Shown here: positions 1-11,920 of the stretch, in pieces
How positions within the stretch are numbered: position 1 is the first letter of the stretch
Layout: each line of letters begins with the position of its first letter
Origin: Argyresthia goedartella
Lineage: Eukaryota; Arthropoda; Insecta; Lepidoptera; Argyresthiidae
Length of the DNA stretch: 64,000 bases
Assembly (NCBI GenBank): GCA_949825045.1
Contig: OX463829.1
Location: 8,804,001 to 8,868,000 of the forward strand
Direction of reading: 5' to 3'
Notes under the pieces: generated by a model
The model's input: only the letters and a program-made list of their open reading frames with translations
The model's database searches: none
Told to the model about the DNA's origin: nothing
Position numbers and translations under genes: made by a program

Positions 1-16
1 TTGACCGCCAGAATTA

Positions 17-272
17 GTAAACGATCACCAAATTGTGTTTGGATAAATGATCACCAAACTTCTTTTTATGTTTTGTGTGCTTAAGTTTATGTTTTAAGTA
101 TTTTTGATGTTCTTACATGTTCAACCTAACATGATGGATAAAGGGGGCTTCGCTTCGCTCACCCCCTTTACCCTTTACCTAAGCTACCGCAGTATTTTGC
201 CGTGCTATTTTCTGCAACTTTTGGTGATCATTTACCCATTTTGAGTAGGAAAAATAAATGCTGGTGGTCATT
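17..272. mobile_element. MITE, family C copy 1
   Basis: Non-coding element with repeated inverted motifs at its ends: GATCACCAAA at the left (twice, near 23 and 50) and TTTGGTGATCATTTA near 220 on the right. Its middle (about 115-225) is a GC-richer core with GGGGGCTTCGCTTCGCTC, shared with other MITEs in this window that have different ends. A second copy in the opposite orientation lies at 31728-31996. No coding capacity; mobilised, if at all, by a transposase encoded elsewhere. Confidence 0.65.
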
Positions 273-944
273 ATATTATATTATATTATATTTGTTGACG
301 TAATTATTGACGATCTATATCAAATAATAGCAATTAAGTAGCAACAATTTAATATACCCTTAGACCCAGAAGCTACACGCGACCAACAGCGGTTCCGACG
401 CTAATGGTTTTCGCACAATGTTTTCCATCACCTTTGGAACTTCCATACAATCTTACATCCTGTATAAAATGTAGTTACCTATACAAACACAGTTCACAAA
501 ACGGTTGAGCTCATCCACTCAACGAGCTGAGCAGAGCAATTGGATTAGCGCAAACGAGTGAAGCCGGCGCCATATACTTGAATTATTATGAGTTGTTATA
601 GCCGCATTTGGTATTATGTTCTAAACAGGGAAAGCTCATCTATTTGCACAATTTTAGTCCATGTACAACAATGTACATAAATACTACCCACGCGGTATAA
701 GGCTATCATGTAATTCTACCTCGGAATTCTACCTAATCTGACCTAGGTTTTTATTCGCTTTAAAAAAAATATCAATCAGAATATTGCTTAAGGGTTGGGT
801 TTTTCCTGAATTTAATTATAATGTGGTGTTTAATGGGTAGCTGGTAGCCACTTTTCTTTTTGCGAGAAAATGCGTAGTTTTTTTGCATAATAAATAATGA
901 AAATTGGAAAATTTCGATGAACTAAATGTAAAAATTATTAAATA
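273..944. other. AT-rich stretch, no gene seen
   Basis: Begins with a short ATATT-type run and continues as unstructured AT-rich sequence up to the mariner element. I see no ORF of note, no splice-flanked exon and no recognised repeat. Confidence 0.5.
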
Positions 945-2224
945 CGTGGGGAGCACTGTAAGTTTCCGGAATGAATATGAAAAAATACTATTAAAGGTAC
1001 AAAATTAATTTATTGTTTTTCAAAATAATCTCCCTTGGCGTCTATGCACTTTTTCATTCGATGAAACCATTTTTCAAAACTTTTGTGCCACTCCTCTGTG
1101 GTGACCTCTGAAACGTGTTTTTCATACTCCTCGACAGCCTCTTCTGGTGATGAAAATCGTTGACCGCGTAATTGGTTCTTAATTTTTGGGAACAGAAAAA
1201 AGTCACAAGGTGCCAGGTCGGGACTGTATGCAGGATGAGTCATGAGTTCTACATTTTTCGCCTTCAAAAAGTCGTTTGTCTGTCTGGCCGTGTGAGAACT
1301 AGCATTGTCGTGGTGCAGGATGATACGGCGTTTACGGTTATTTTTACGGAGTTCGTCAATAACTTCCGGCAAACAAATGGTCGTGTACCAGTCACTATTC
1401 ACTGTACGACGATTCTCTAAAGCAACAGTAGCCACGTGTCCAGTTTTATTAAAAAAAGAAGCAATCATCACTTTTCACGCGCGCCACTTTGGTTGGTTTC
1501 GGCTCATCTTGAAAGACCCATACGCTCGATTGCTGCTTTGTTTTGGGATCGTAGCAATAAATCCATGTTTCGTCACCTGTTACTATGTCCCACACCAAAT
1601 TTGACGCACCTTCGTTGAATCTGGTAAGCATGGCACTGCACCAAGTGACGCGGTCCGTTTTTTGAGCCTCGGTCAAGTTGTGTGGGATCCACCGCGAGCA
1701 CAGCTTTCTCACACCCAAATGTTTGTGTAGGATTAATTGTATTTGACTCATGCCTATTTCTAAGGATGCGCGAATTTCATGGTAGGTCACATGCCTGTCT
1801 GTTTCAATCATACGGCGCACAGCATCGATGTTTTTGTTGGTCACAGCGGTGGACGGCCGACCATCGCGAGATTCGTCACTGAGATTGATACGACCACGCT
1901 TGAATTCTGCAAACCAGCTATAAACAGTTGTCTTGCATGGTGCTTCATTGCCAAAAGCTGTTTCAAGCCGAGCGATGCTCTGTTGAGCTGTCAAATTACA
2001 CTTAAAATCGTAGAAAATCATACTACGAAAATTTTCCCGAGTTAAATCCATGTTGATGCAGACACACATTTTTTTAAATGGCGCCACAAGGTAAAAACAA
2101 AAGGCAGTCAGATGAAACAAACTGCATTCTACAGCCAAAGAGTTCTATTTTCAAATGTTGCAATAAATTTTTAAATATTGTTTATGTAAGTGGCCAGTTC
2201 CGGAAACTTACAGTGCGCCCTATG
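945..2224 (-). mobile_element. mariner transposon, near full length
   Basis: A 1280-bp element flanked by TA on both sides (943-944 and 2225-2226), as expected for Tc1/mariner insertion. The ends are imperfect inverted repeats of about 27 bp; the inner part (CACTGTAAGTTTCCGGAA, left 954-971 and its complement on the right) is identical, while the outermost ten bases differ in several places. The size matches canonical mariner (about 1.3 kb). It encodes a frameshifted transposase on the minus strand. Well-preserved ends and coding region suggest a relatively young insertion compared with most repeats here. Confidence 0.9.
1010..2069 (-). pseudogene. mariner transposase (D,D34D), one frameshift
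   Basis: Cut-and-paste transposase of the mariner family, which binds the element ends and inserts at TA. Two overlapping minus-strand frames cover it: 1449-2069 (N-terminal helix-turn-helix region, WIPHNL motif, first catalytic Asp in TGDETWIY) and 1010-1471 (second Asp in HHDNASSH, third Asp in YSPDLAPCDFF). The second and third Asp are separated by exactly 34 residues, which defines mariner. Length without the break would be near 350 residues, the family norm. The frames differ by one base near 1470, where an extra A in a short A run is the simplest cause. The upstream frame is open to 2138, but Met codons at 2069 or 2051 fit the usual N-terminus better. All three catalytic Asp are present; as sequenced it is inactive. 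Confidence 0.88.
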
Positions 2225-2981
2225 TAGTGGTCTAAAACAGTCTGTGGTCTAAAATGTCGTGCAAAATCGATGGAAGAGAACGTAAAAATAAACTACGCCA
2301 TTTGCGTCATGTGACATTCGTTTATATTGTTCTGTGATTCAGTTTCTTCTCGAGTTTCGTGAATGTTATTTGTTTCATTTCGAAATAGAAATTCCGAATC
2401 AAGGCACCCCACTTCCTAGGCAGTCCTTCTTAGGCAGTCTTATGGCTAGAACCTAGATGAGAGTGTTTTTTTATGAGCTGGAGGCGCGGAGGGGCGCACT
2501 GCTGCGCAACGAGTGAGTGCGAAGCCGACCAGCAAGCCGAGGCAGAGGCAAGCTTGGCGAAATCGCCTTTAGCCTGGGCTAAGGCGATTTCAAAATAATA
2601 GAGCTATATAGGCCACTTTCGTAGCGAAAATTATGCAAAAATAACCTCAAAATGTAACAAATAAAAAAAAAACTCAAAAGTCTACATTTCCTCACTTTAA
2701 AAACTACATGGAGGGGGGGGGGGGATGAGCCGAGGAAAGAGGAGAAACTCTAAACCTTTAGCTCGCATAAACAAATCAAGTCGCTATAAAAGACAACCCC
2801 TGTCAAATAATTGTGTTGTGATTGGTAATTTTTTCAAAAGCGATTGAAATTCCTATAGTTCATAAAATCTTAGAAGTGATATTATAGATAACGTAATAGT
2901 AGTTTATGTGACTGCTACATAATGGAGGGCATTAAAACTCGAGAGTTTAAACGCCTAATTATGTACAGTTACATACACTAG
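2225..2981. other. Unclassified, with hairpin and G run
   Basis: No gene recognised. Contains a near-perfect hairpin at 2559-2591 (arms of about 15 bp, GAAATCGCC paired with GGCGATTTC) at the end of a GC-richer 150-bp patch, and an uninterrupted run of 12 G at 2713-2724. The patch may be a short non-autonomous element. The sequence TAGTAGTTTATGTGACTGC near 2899 is the outer flank seen next to other family A MITE copies. Confidence 0.4.
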
Positions 2982-3342
2982 TTTATCTACACACATATCA
3001 TAAGCTCTCTTTGATGTGTTCAGGAACCGCATGTTTGACCGGCATTGTGGCTCTGCAATTGTTTAGCTTGTTCTGTAGTACCAACTTCACGCAGGCGGGC
3101 GTCGGCGTTCGAAATTTGAATGTCAGTATCAACTTTACAGACAAACTAGGGGCGGCACGCAGGCGGGCGTCGGCGTTCGAAATTTGAATGTCATAATATG
3201 TGGAAAAATTACACATTATGGTCATAATGTGTAATTTTTCAGATAGGTAATGAGTTTTTACCAAGTAGTTTAACATTATGCTGATCGTAACGTGCGGTTT
3301 TTGTACGCAGTAAAGAGGGTTTATGATACGTGTATAGATAAA
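2982..3342. mobile_element. MITE, family A copy 1
   Basis: 361-bp element with imperfect inverted ends of about 50 bp starting TTTATCTACACAC on the left and ending GTATAGATAAA on the right. Inside are two direct repeats of a GC-rich module containing GGCGGGCGTCGGCGTTCGAA (about 3097 and 3162) and a perfect 18-bp-arm hairpin at 3203-3240. The apparent 92-codon minus ORF is a by-product of the GC-rich modules. Other copies: 26915-27275 (also 361 bp), 23475-23995, 47080-47406 and the pair inside 59032-59824. Confidence 0.75.
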
Positions 3343-3636
3343 ACTTCATAAAATCTAAAACAATCAAAGAAAGAATCGAAATTGAAAAAGAACGTCAAAA
3401 TCTATCCAAATTTGCTGCATCCAATTCAACAATGTTTGAAAAGTGAGTGAATGTTTTTAAGCAATATTCCCTCACTTACAGGGTAAGACTGACGCCCGTC
3501 AAGAATAACGTGATAAGGCTACTGAATGTCTACTCAGAATTGCAAAACGTCAAGTGGACTAACAACCAGCCAGATAGACGGATGGCATTGTAGCTATAGC
3601 TGGTAGGCTGTGGCATACCAGGGATGCGGGAGGCGA
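3343..3636. other. No feature recognised
   Basis: AT-rich spacer between MITE A and the foldback repeat. Nothing coding-like or repetitive was recognised here. Confidence 0.4.
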
Positions 3637-4505
3637 ATTTCCTTATCCGTATTGAATTCGTCCCCTCATCGTGACCAAATCAATATGGTTATGGAAATTC
3701 ATTGATGTGAGCGTATCGTTTTTATTTCCTACGGTTATCGTTAAATATTGTCATACATAATAATCGCCGTAACCATATTGGCCTCGTCTACAGGTGGGGA
3801 TGAATTCATTCAGCTTACGGTGCAAGTTCCTTAAGCAGGGTTGCTCGTCATTAACCGTATCGATCTTGTATTCACCTAACTTATTTTTCCTTTTTGAAGG
3901 AAAATGAACGTTACGCCATTGCTATTAAATACTGTCTTACACGTCATAGACAACTAGCATGGGCTTTTATCAATATAAAATACATCGTTGCAAAGAAATA
4001 CATCATTGAATTTGCAATTATCTCATTCAAAATATGATGACTGATGAACCGACACAATATTTCAGCAAACATGCTGAACACCAGGAGCTTCGTAGCACTG
4101 ACTATTTTTTTAAACATATTTTTTTTTGGTATGTACTTGCCAGCGTCATCAATGAAAAAAAAACATACATAACATATCTTCTTTTGTAATTCGTTTTTGT
4201 AAAAAGTGCTCCTGACATTGTCTCAATCCTGTTAATAGGATCTAGAACCTATTGCTAAAAACTTAGGACTAGATATGTATTATTGGTGGCGCTAGTTTGT
4301 TGAACATAGCGTCTTAACCATCTCGAGAGACATAGAGTATACACTTATAGGAGTTTATTTTTCATACAAAAAATGCCCGTAACCATATTGATTTCGTCAA
4401 CACGAGGAAACGAAATCGATACGATCTCGGGGCATAAATTAATTTCCATAACCATATTGATTTCGTAACGACGAGAGGTGACGAATTCAAAACGGATAAG
4501 GAAAT
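3637..4505. repeat. Foldback-like inverted repeat, 63-65 bp arms
   Basis: Left arm 3637-3699 and right arm 4441-4505 are inverted copies (AATTTCC, CCTTATCCG/CGGATAAGG and ATCAATATGGTTATGGAA are shared). Additional copies of the motif TAACCATATTG lie inside near 3770 and 4380, so the ends carry subterminal repeats. The 740-bp interior shows no ORF. This looks like an old non-autonomous DNA element, but target duplications were not identified. Confidence 0.45.
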
Positions 4506-5865
4506 ACGCATGCGGGAGGCTCAGGACCGGAGCGGATGGCGTAGTAAATAAGAGATTCGTAATATTTCCGTTCAAAAAGGAATTACAGGAGAATCTAAGT
4601 ACAAAAGCTTTCCCCAACCCGTCACTTCATACCCGCTGCCAAGTTTTGGAATCAACAGCCAGATCTCCCGCCAAAACTGCAGGGTTGCCAATCTCTGCAC
4701 TTTATCCAGAATATTCCGAACCTTCCATTACCGAGCCAAGAACATTAGGAATCGCCGACTCAGTCGCCCTAACCCAACGCTTCGGGTCAGATTGACGCAA
4801 CTACATCAAAACATAGGCTAATTTCGAATGCCAAATTTATTCTGACGCCCGCCGCTTTTAAGGACGTGACGTTTTTTAAGATTTTCTGACCCAATTTTGT
4901 GGCTATTGTACACTGTTTTTTGAGGGGATAAAATAAGTGATATCTGGATTGCCAATGCTTCTGAACACCTCACGTAATTAATGGGCGCCCCCTAAGTAGA
5001 AGTCGGCCGCACAAGGTTTGCCAATGACGTACTTAGGCCTTTTCTCACTACGTCTGACAGCGCACAGCCGACTATTTCACAAAAAAAAACACTACATGCG
5101 CAAACCTTCTGCGTGATTTGATTACTTTACGAAACGTTTAGTTTCATTAATTGTTTCTCACAAAGGACCAATCTAACTTAGGAACGAACTGCATTAATTA
5201 CCTTCAGCGCCGTAGAATATGATACATGTATACGTGGTTGAGTATTTTTTCTGCGGCTCTAAAATTCGCTAGGAACATAATTCGCTAGACAACTTTTGAC
5301 AAAAAATATCGATTGGTTACAACCCTAGTTTTACTAGGGTGTGGACCCCACGAAACACTGACTCATATACCTACAAAAGGTATGGCGACGCGTTTTGCCG
5401 TTATTATGATGTGAATAAGGCAGCCAAATATTTGTTTTCGTTTAATTTGGAAGACCCTTTTGTAATGTGATAGTTACGCGATACAGAAAAACTATTAATT
5501 AAAAACATGATGGCAAAGACATCACAACGAAATATCTCTAAACGTGATGAAAATAAATCTCTTGTTACAGATAAGCTCTCCTTTGTACGCTATTATTATA
5601 TATAGGTACAATTTAAATTCCTTTCCAAAATAAAATATACACTCATCAAAATAATTGAACATTTTGTATTGGATATTGTTTTTTCCTAACCAAATCGGAT
5701 AAACTCTCATTAATATTGTTTTACATAAACAAACATTACTAACAAAAATTATCCAACCTCAATCAGAAACATATTATTGTCAAACTAAGATTACAGTCGT
5801 TTCCCTATATAGGTATTTATTCACCCCGCACCCCGCAGCCCGCGCAGCCGCCACCGGCACGGGAC
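4506..5865. other. Unclassified, weak coding remnant at 4520-4795
   Basis: The plus frame 4478-4795 is open for 105 codons. Its second half, including SITEPRTLGIADSVAL, has a protein-like composition, but I cannot match it to a family, and no splice sites clearly bound it. The rest (4800-5865) is AT-rich with no recognised gene or repeat. Confidence 0.25.
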
Positions 5866-6212
5866 CTATGTAGTTTCACGGAACAGAATTGGCTGGTAAA
5901 GGTTCTTGTTTCCTGTTTGAAAACTTAACTAAAGATAGGTTTGTTAAGTTACAACGTTATAATCAAACCGGCAGCCGAAGCGAAGCGGAGTGGAGCGAGG
6001 CGACCCCATGTAGTTTCTCAGAACCGAATTGGTTGGTATAGGTCACTTTCTGTTTGAAAACTACATATTGGTTTTTTAGGTCACAACGTTACAACAAAAC
6101 CGGGAGCCGATGCGAAGCGGAGCGGAGCGAGGCGACCCATTTTAGTTTCACACAACCGAAATGTTTTTTATAGGTCACTTTCTGTTTGAAAACTAAAGAG
6201 AGGTTTGTTAGG
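5866..6212. repeat. Tandem repeat, about 2.6 units of 132-140 bp
   Basis: Landmark TAGTTTC recurs at 5871, 6011 and 6143. Each unit contains GTCACTTTCTGTTTGAAAAC or a variant and ends with a purine-rich block GCGAAGCGGAGCGGAGCGAGG. A related block in the opposite orientation is at 29155-29290, so the unit belongs to a dispersed family that has expanded locally. Confidence 0.7.
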
Positions 6213-7242
6213 TCGGTAAGTTGATATAACATCTATTTAGCGATAATATAAAATATTTTTTCTGAAATTAACTTTAAAGGCGTTTATATATTTTTATGCT
6301 ATACAATAAAAAGAAAAATAGCTTAATTTCTACAATTCTTCATGAAGCACGACTTGATGGGAATTTATCCATTTTGTGAAGGATTTCAAAATTATTTGTA
6401 GTAAATAGGTGCATCTGTCAGGCGTTGTTATGTTTTGTTTATTTATGTTATTTGTGTGCAATGTATCCAGAGCGAAGATACCAACAGACTTTCAACAGGA
6501 AAAGAGGTGCTAAATATTTTTCTAGGTCAACGGCCGGATATCGTAAGAGGATTATCGAGTAAAACTACGTGTTCAAAAACGTAGGTTTGTCAACAGATAT
6601 TGTTTCTAGCTTGTTTATAATCCACACGCAAGCTAAGGTTAAACAGAGAGAAGCCTTTCAACACAGAGCCAAGTTTAATTAAACGCGCCGGTAGTGTGTG
6701 CGTTCAAGGAAAGCCCCACCTTTTGCACTTGAACGACGGCGATCTTATTTCAAGCGTTATATGAACTTAAATCGTATTTTAATGGAGTAGGTTATCTAGA
6801 AGTGTTGTACCACACGGTTAAAGGAAAATTCCATTTAGGTGCGTATAATGAAAAATGCTTTAGTGGAACGGAACGTGATAGGTATTAGTACTCCTTAGTG
6901 TGCTCAACAAATTAAACTTCAGATTACAGCGAAAGTTTATAACATACTTTCTACATACATTCTTTCACCATTCATAGTGTGGTCTTAGCCTGGGTTTATA
7001 TTTTCTTTTCTTCAGTTAGATAATTTAGTTGGTTGTTTAACTAACTAGGAAATAGGAACTTATATTTCTATATCTACATATCTATATTATTATAAATTTT
7101 ATACAAGTTATTATATGAAACCCTCCCTCATGTTCAATGATGTGTTTAAAAACGCAGAAAGTGTCAACTCCTCATTAGAGGATGAGTCTCTTTCCAACAA
7201 AGTGAAGACTGTTCTTGGTATTTGTCTAGGTTAAAATCTGAT
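6213..7242. other. Possible LINE 5' part, not recognisable as coding
   Basis: Lies directly upstream of the LINE endonuclease remnant. A plus-strand stretch near 7120-7230 may be the end of a first ORF or a 5' UTR, but I see no zinc-knuckle or other diagnostic motif, so this is only a positional guess. Confidence 0.25.
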
Positions 7243-9512
7243 CATAGTTCACATAACGCTCACAGCATACACACCAGTTACTCTGACCTTTTGGAAACCA
7301 TCAAGGAGCAACATATCGACGCTATACTCATGTCGGAATCATTCCTCAAGCCTAATCTACCTTCTTTTTCCCTTCATTAGCTGTGCTGGTCACCCTTTCA
7401 ACAATTGCAGATTATTACTTTTATATGTGTCAGATATGCACTTTAAATTATGTATTTATTCAATAATACTAATAAGTGCAATGTATGTATGCAAATGTAT
7501 TTTTGTTGAATAAACGATTTTTCAATTTCAATTCCTTCGTTGTACTCTCTCCCTGGTTATAGGCTTTAAAGGAATGACAGAGTCAGTAAGGCTGACGGAG
7601 GGGTTGCTATCTATTTGCGCTCGGATTTCTCTTGCAAAGTACCTCTCCGACTAAATATTCGGAATCTGCAGAATTTTTCTTTCTAGAAAGTCTTCAACAC
7701 AGTAAAGTTCTTCTCGGTGTCTTCTATAGCCCCTAACTTCGGATCGACTACTTTAGACTAGTTGGAATCCCTTCTCAACGAACTGACTCCCCTGTATAAG
7801 ATCACTTTTATCCTAGATTATTCATTTGTCTTCTAAAAAATTACTTTCGCTCCGATAACTTCCAGTCGATTGTTCAATTTCTTGATATTCGCAGTTTTAA
7901 CGATATGGACATGGTATCCCTTAAATCCGATGCCGTCACTATCGACTGGTCCCCTGTCCTCTCTAGGGAGACCACCGACGATAAAATCCCTGAAGCACCT
8001 TCCTGCATCTTGGCTAACTGACGCTATCAAGCGCCTAATAGCTAAGACTTAGCGAGCAAAGTCGATACAAAAATAACCCAAAGCGTCGCCACATATACGA
8101 GTGCATTAAGAATTACTCTGTTGCTCGGGTATGGAAATTCGTCAGAACTCTTGGAGGGTAAGTTTCGGATCAGCTAGTTGGTAATGTGGATCTCAGCGTT
8201 CTCATTAGTCACTTCTCTGCCCCACTTGTTGTGATGGACCCTTCTGTTAAAGAAGCCACTCTGTATAGCCTTCGCACTAGATCTGACGTCACCACTACTC
8301 TTTTTGACTTCAGCCATGTTGAAGTCGATGTTGTTAGAAAGGCATTGCTCGCTATATCTTCCAAAGCTGTGGGCGATGAGAAAATTTGCCACTGGATGAT
8401 CAGCAGCTTACTTGGCGAATTGTTTCCTGTGATCAAATATGTAATAAATATTTCACTTTCAGATTGCCACTTTCCCACCGTGTGGGAGAAAGCAGATGTC
8501 ATTCCTCTACCTAAAACTTCCAATCCATCCTCTTTTAAAGAGTTTCTTCCCATTTCTATTCTCCCTATCCTCTCCAATGTTTTCGAATCCATACCCAGCT
8601 CTCCCGCTCCTCCTCATACTTCATTAGAATCCTTTTGATGAAGCCATTAATCCGGGTTTCTATAAATCACAGACGACATACAGGCCACCATGGATAATAA
8701 ACAGCTTTCAGTGCTAGCACTACTTGACTTCAGCAGCGCCTTTAACTGCGTCGTTTTGGATATTCTCGTTGAAAAGCTGAAGTCCTTAAATTTTCTCGGT
8801 CTCTGGCTCTCTCGCTGGGCTAGCTCGCTCGACTTTTACCTAAGAGATCAGCAGCAACGCGTAAGGTCCGAGAAGACATTAACCGAGTGGTGCGATCTTA
8901 GTGCAGGGGTTCCTCAAGGTGGTATTGTTACCTCTATTTTTCTCAGTCTTCAACGACTCCATTTATGATGTTATCTCTTCTTCTTATGATCTCTATGCTG
9001 ATGATCTTCAGATCTACCGTCATTTTCTCTTAAGTGATGTAACTTTGGCTATAGATGCGCTAAATGCTGATCTCGAGAACATCAGGACATGGGCACTGTT
9101 TTTTGTGACTGCTTGTTAACCCCAGTAACTCATATGGTCATGATTGTGGAATCCAGGTACTTGTTAAATCTACTACAGCAACTGCCCACAGCACCTCCAG
9201 TATATAATGATACCATTATTGCTTACAGTGACAAAGCCAAAAACCTGGGAATCATGTTCGATAGCCTTCTGGACAAAACATATTAGTGAGGTCAGTACGC
9301 GTGCCTTTGCTACTTTTTACTCACTAAGAAGACTCCTGATCGATTGTGCTGATGTTTGCTGGGCTACCGCTAATGAACAGCAACTGAACATACTCGACAA
9401 TACCGTCGCTTGCGAACGTGGGTTCCGAATGATGGCAATAAATCTGTGGAAGGCGCTTCCCTGCGCCATCAGGGACAGCCCATCACTCTTTATCTTCAAG
9501 AATCGTCTATAG
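7243..9512 (+). pseudogene. Jockey/CR1-like LINE polyprotein, decayed
   Basis: Remnant of a non-LTR retrotransposon ORF2 (AP-like endonuclease plus reverse transcriptase). Endonuclease pieces are readable at 7243-7383 (includes ILMSESFLKP) and 7541-7760 (PGYRL, GGVAIYLRSD). RT pieces follow in several frames: a FADV-type upstream region (8186-8638), LLDFSSAFNCVVLD (8690 on), GVPQGGIVTS (about 8906) and the catalytic box LYADDLQIY (about 8990), then the C-terminal end with INLWKALPCAIRDSP and a stop at 9512. At least five frame changes and several stops make it dead. A small retroposon splits the endonuclease at 7384-7540. The exact clade (Jockey, Daphne, CR1) cannot be fixed by eye. Confidence 0.85.
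7384..7540 (+). mobile_element. Short retroposon nested in LINE endonuclease
   Basis: About 155 bp that interrupts the endonuclease frame between the residues SFSLH and LPGY. It ends in AATAAACGATTTTTCAATTTC, the look of a retroelement 3' end with a short repetitive tail. CCTTCATT before and CCTTCGTT after it may be an imperfect target duplication. Most likely a 5'-truncated LINE or SINE 3' end. Confidence 0.55.
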
Positions 9513-9793
9513 GGGCACTATTTTTTTCTTTGGCAAATTTATAATACGTATGTAATTTCATATACGGTATACATTTGTGGTATATTTAGTAGTTTACTAA
9601 AAACTACTTTAGTTTATTTATATTATTTAAAAGGGTTCTGTACATAGGCGTAACTGTTACGGCTATTAAAAGTGGTATCCATTCCATCTTGGGTTTGCTG
9701 GAAGATATATCTTGTTAGAGATAAGCTTTTGTAAATGTCTTTCCAATGAGCTTGCAATGAGAATTTTCATGTGCAATAAATATCTACGAAATA
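9513..9793 (+). other. LINE 3' flank with LINE-tail-like hairpin
   Basis: Probably the 3' UTR of the preceding LINE. The segment 9685-9750 (TATCTTGTTAGAGATAAGCTT) is also present near 56705-56760 and resembles the conserved 3' stem of a lepidopteran LINE family. No poly-A tail is obvious. Confidence 0.4.
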
Positions 9794-10031
9794 TAGGCCT
9801 CATTTACTGCCCCACCCATTTTAGTAGTTATAAAACAAAAATAAAACATTTTTATTCCTTACTTTATTGTGCATAAGTTTCCACATTACAAGAGGACTTT
9901 AGAGAGTTTCTTGAGTGCTGCATGATCTATGTTTCATATGAAACATCGACAAATCATGCAACACAAGGAATAAAAATATTTTATTTTTGTTTTATAACTA
10001 CTGAAATGGCTGAGGCAGTAAATGAGGCCTA
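9794..10031. mobile_element. MITE with about 68-bp inverted ends, TA flanks
   Basis: 238-bp palindromic element. The left end begins TAGGCCTCATTTACTGCC and the right end is its complement over about 68 bp with only a few mismatches. TA on each side (9792-9793, 10032-10033) is consistent with a Tc1/mariner-type target. The centre holds the palindrome ATGTTTCATATGAAACAT. Non-coding. Confidence 0.8.
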
Positions 10032-11920
10032 TACGCAGTGGGTGAATGTAACTAAGTATCTTTAATTACCAAGTATCTAGTATGATTAGTTTGAGTATAC
10101 TTACTACACTAAGTAGTATACTTACAAAACTCAAAATACGAAAGCAGATTCTACACAAGTTTCATGTTTCAAAATGAAGGGCGACCGAATTTTTGATGAG
10201 TAATACCGGAATAATATACATGGCTGTTTTAAGGCGTGACTAAAAGGCTTCATTTATGATGACAGCTGAAATATGACGTGATTCTTCACGGAACCCCTTT
10301 GTTTGAGGACTATTATACATACCATTTTGGGGTTCTTTCCGATTTTGAATATCGACATTTACACAAACGCATTAAAGCACATATGTTGGTGAGGTTATGT
10401 GTATTACGTTACCTACATTTAATAAATTGCAACCCCAACATATAAACAAAGCCTACTTATTTTGTCACAAGCAACAATCTCTAACTAACTTGGGAAAATA
10501 TATTTAAACACAAAATCTAGAAAATCCTCACCGTAATCGTGGCGTAAAGCCGTCAAATTAAGTAGGTAGGTACTTATTTTAACTTAAAAGTTTTGTTTTT
10601 ACGTGTAGCTCGAGTAAAATTTTCAACATGAACCGAAATAAATATCTGCATAGTTAAATGTGGTACCTGGAACGCTTTCCACAGCAAAATTCTCTTTAAG
10701 ACTAAGAAGTTTCTCGTTTCTTTTGAGGACTTAGTATTCTCTACGGAGATAAGTTTTAAAACTCGCGGTGGAAACAACAGAAGGAATGCCTGTATCTACT
10801 AGACCATGGATTAAGCTTTATCTTGCTTTGAGTTACGGGATAAACACTAACAACGTTATAAGAAAATATCTTCTTATAAAGTGAACTAATACGATATGCT
10901 GATCTCCTCCGACGACTAATCTACAAACACCTAATATTTTAAATGCCATCAAGTCATTTGTGATACTGAGGCCGACAATGCATATGCATAAATACATACA
11001 CATTTGAAATTTTAACCTGCTTCTAATATAGAAGAGCAATATTTTTTTTTAATTTGGAATTTCGTTTTTTAAACAGAGCGCAAATGAGTGCCTCTGCCAC
11101 CTCGTACAGAAAAGGTGTGCCTACATACAAGTCTTAATTCAAGCAGAGGTCTATAAGCTGGAACACTAAATTTCGTTTCTATGTGTACCATGGACCACTA
11201 GGTATTCAGTAGGTTGTATTGTAAAGTTACGCTCGACTCAGCTAAAAACTCATAATAACCTCACGGGCCATGGACAAATGGTCCCTGCTGGCTGCCCAGT
11301 TACCCACACTACAGTAAAGCATAAAGATAAATATTGCGGCGCGTCGCACAATATCTTCTAAGTCCAAGTTTATGTCTAGACCCATTTCAGACTAGACCAG
11401 CTTAGGTTTAGACTTTTAGAGATAAAGCTTGCTTGTATGAGAGATGCTAACTGAGATAGATTTAGGTGCCTATCTGCAGTAATGACGTAAGTCTTGTTTG
11501 TTACCTCTAAACTAAATAAGCGAAGTTTGTAAAACTCGAAATTTCCAATTCCAATTCGGAAAACAAGGCTTCAGCGGACCTTATTTTTTAAACGTTCTCG
11601 AAACATGTTCCTGATCCATTCTGATTATTCTAATGACGATGATCATATTAAATACTTGAATACCAAAAATCTCTCCGCTGCAGATGAAGATAAGTGTTGC
11701 ATTGCGTTGCAATAAATTTATTTACCCTGAAAAAATACGGTTTGGATGCAGTCCAAGTTAAGCAAAGCATTTGTAAGTACTTGAGAATCGTGTGGTTTTT
11801 TAACTATTCCCACCCAGGACATTTGGTATGCTGAGGAAAAGAATCCATGGCAATTCATCACAGAGGTGATTTAAGGCGTGTGCGCAACTCGACTCGTGGA
11901 TGAAATTTCGGACACAACCG
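10032..11920. other. No gene seen
   Basis: AT-rich sequence with scattered short ORFs (60-70 codons) of no family. A fragment near 11085-11120 (GTGCCTCTGCCACC) resembles the 3' part of SINE family S3. Otherwise nothing recognised. Confidence 0.45.
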
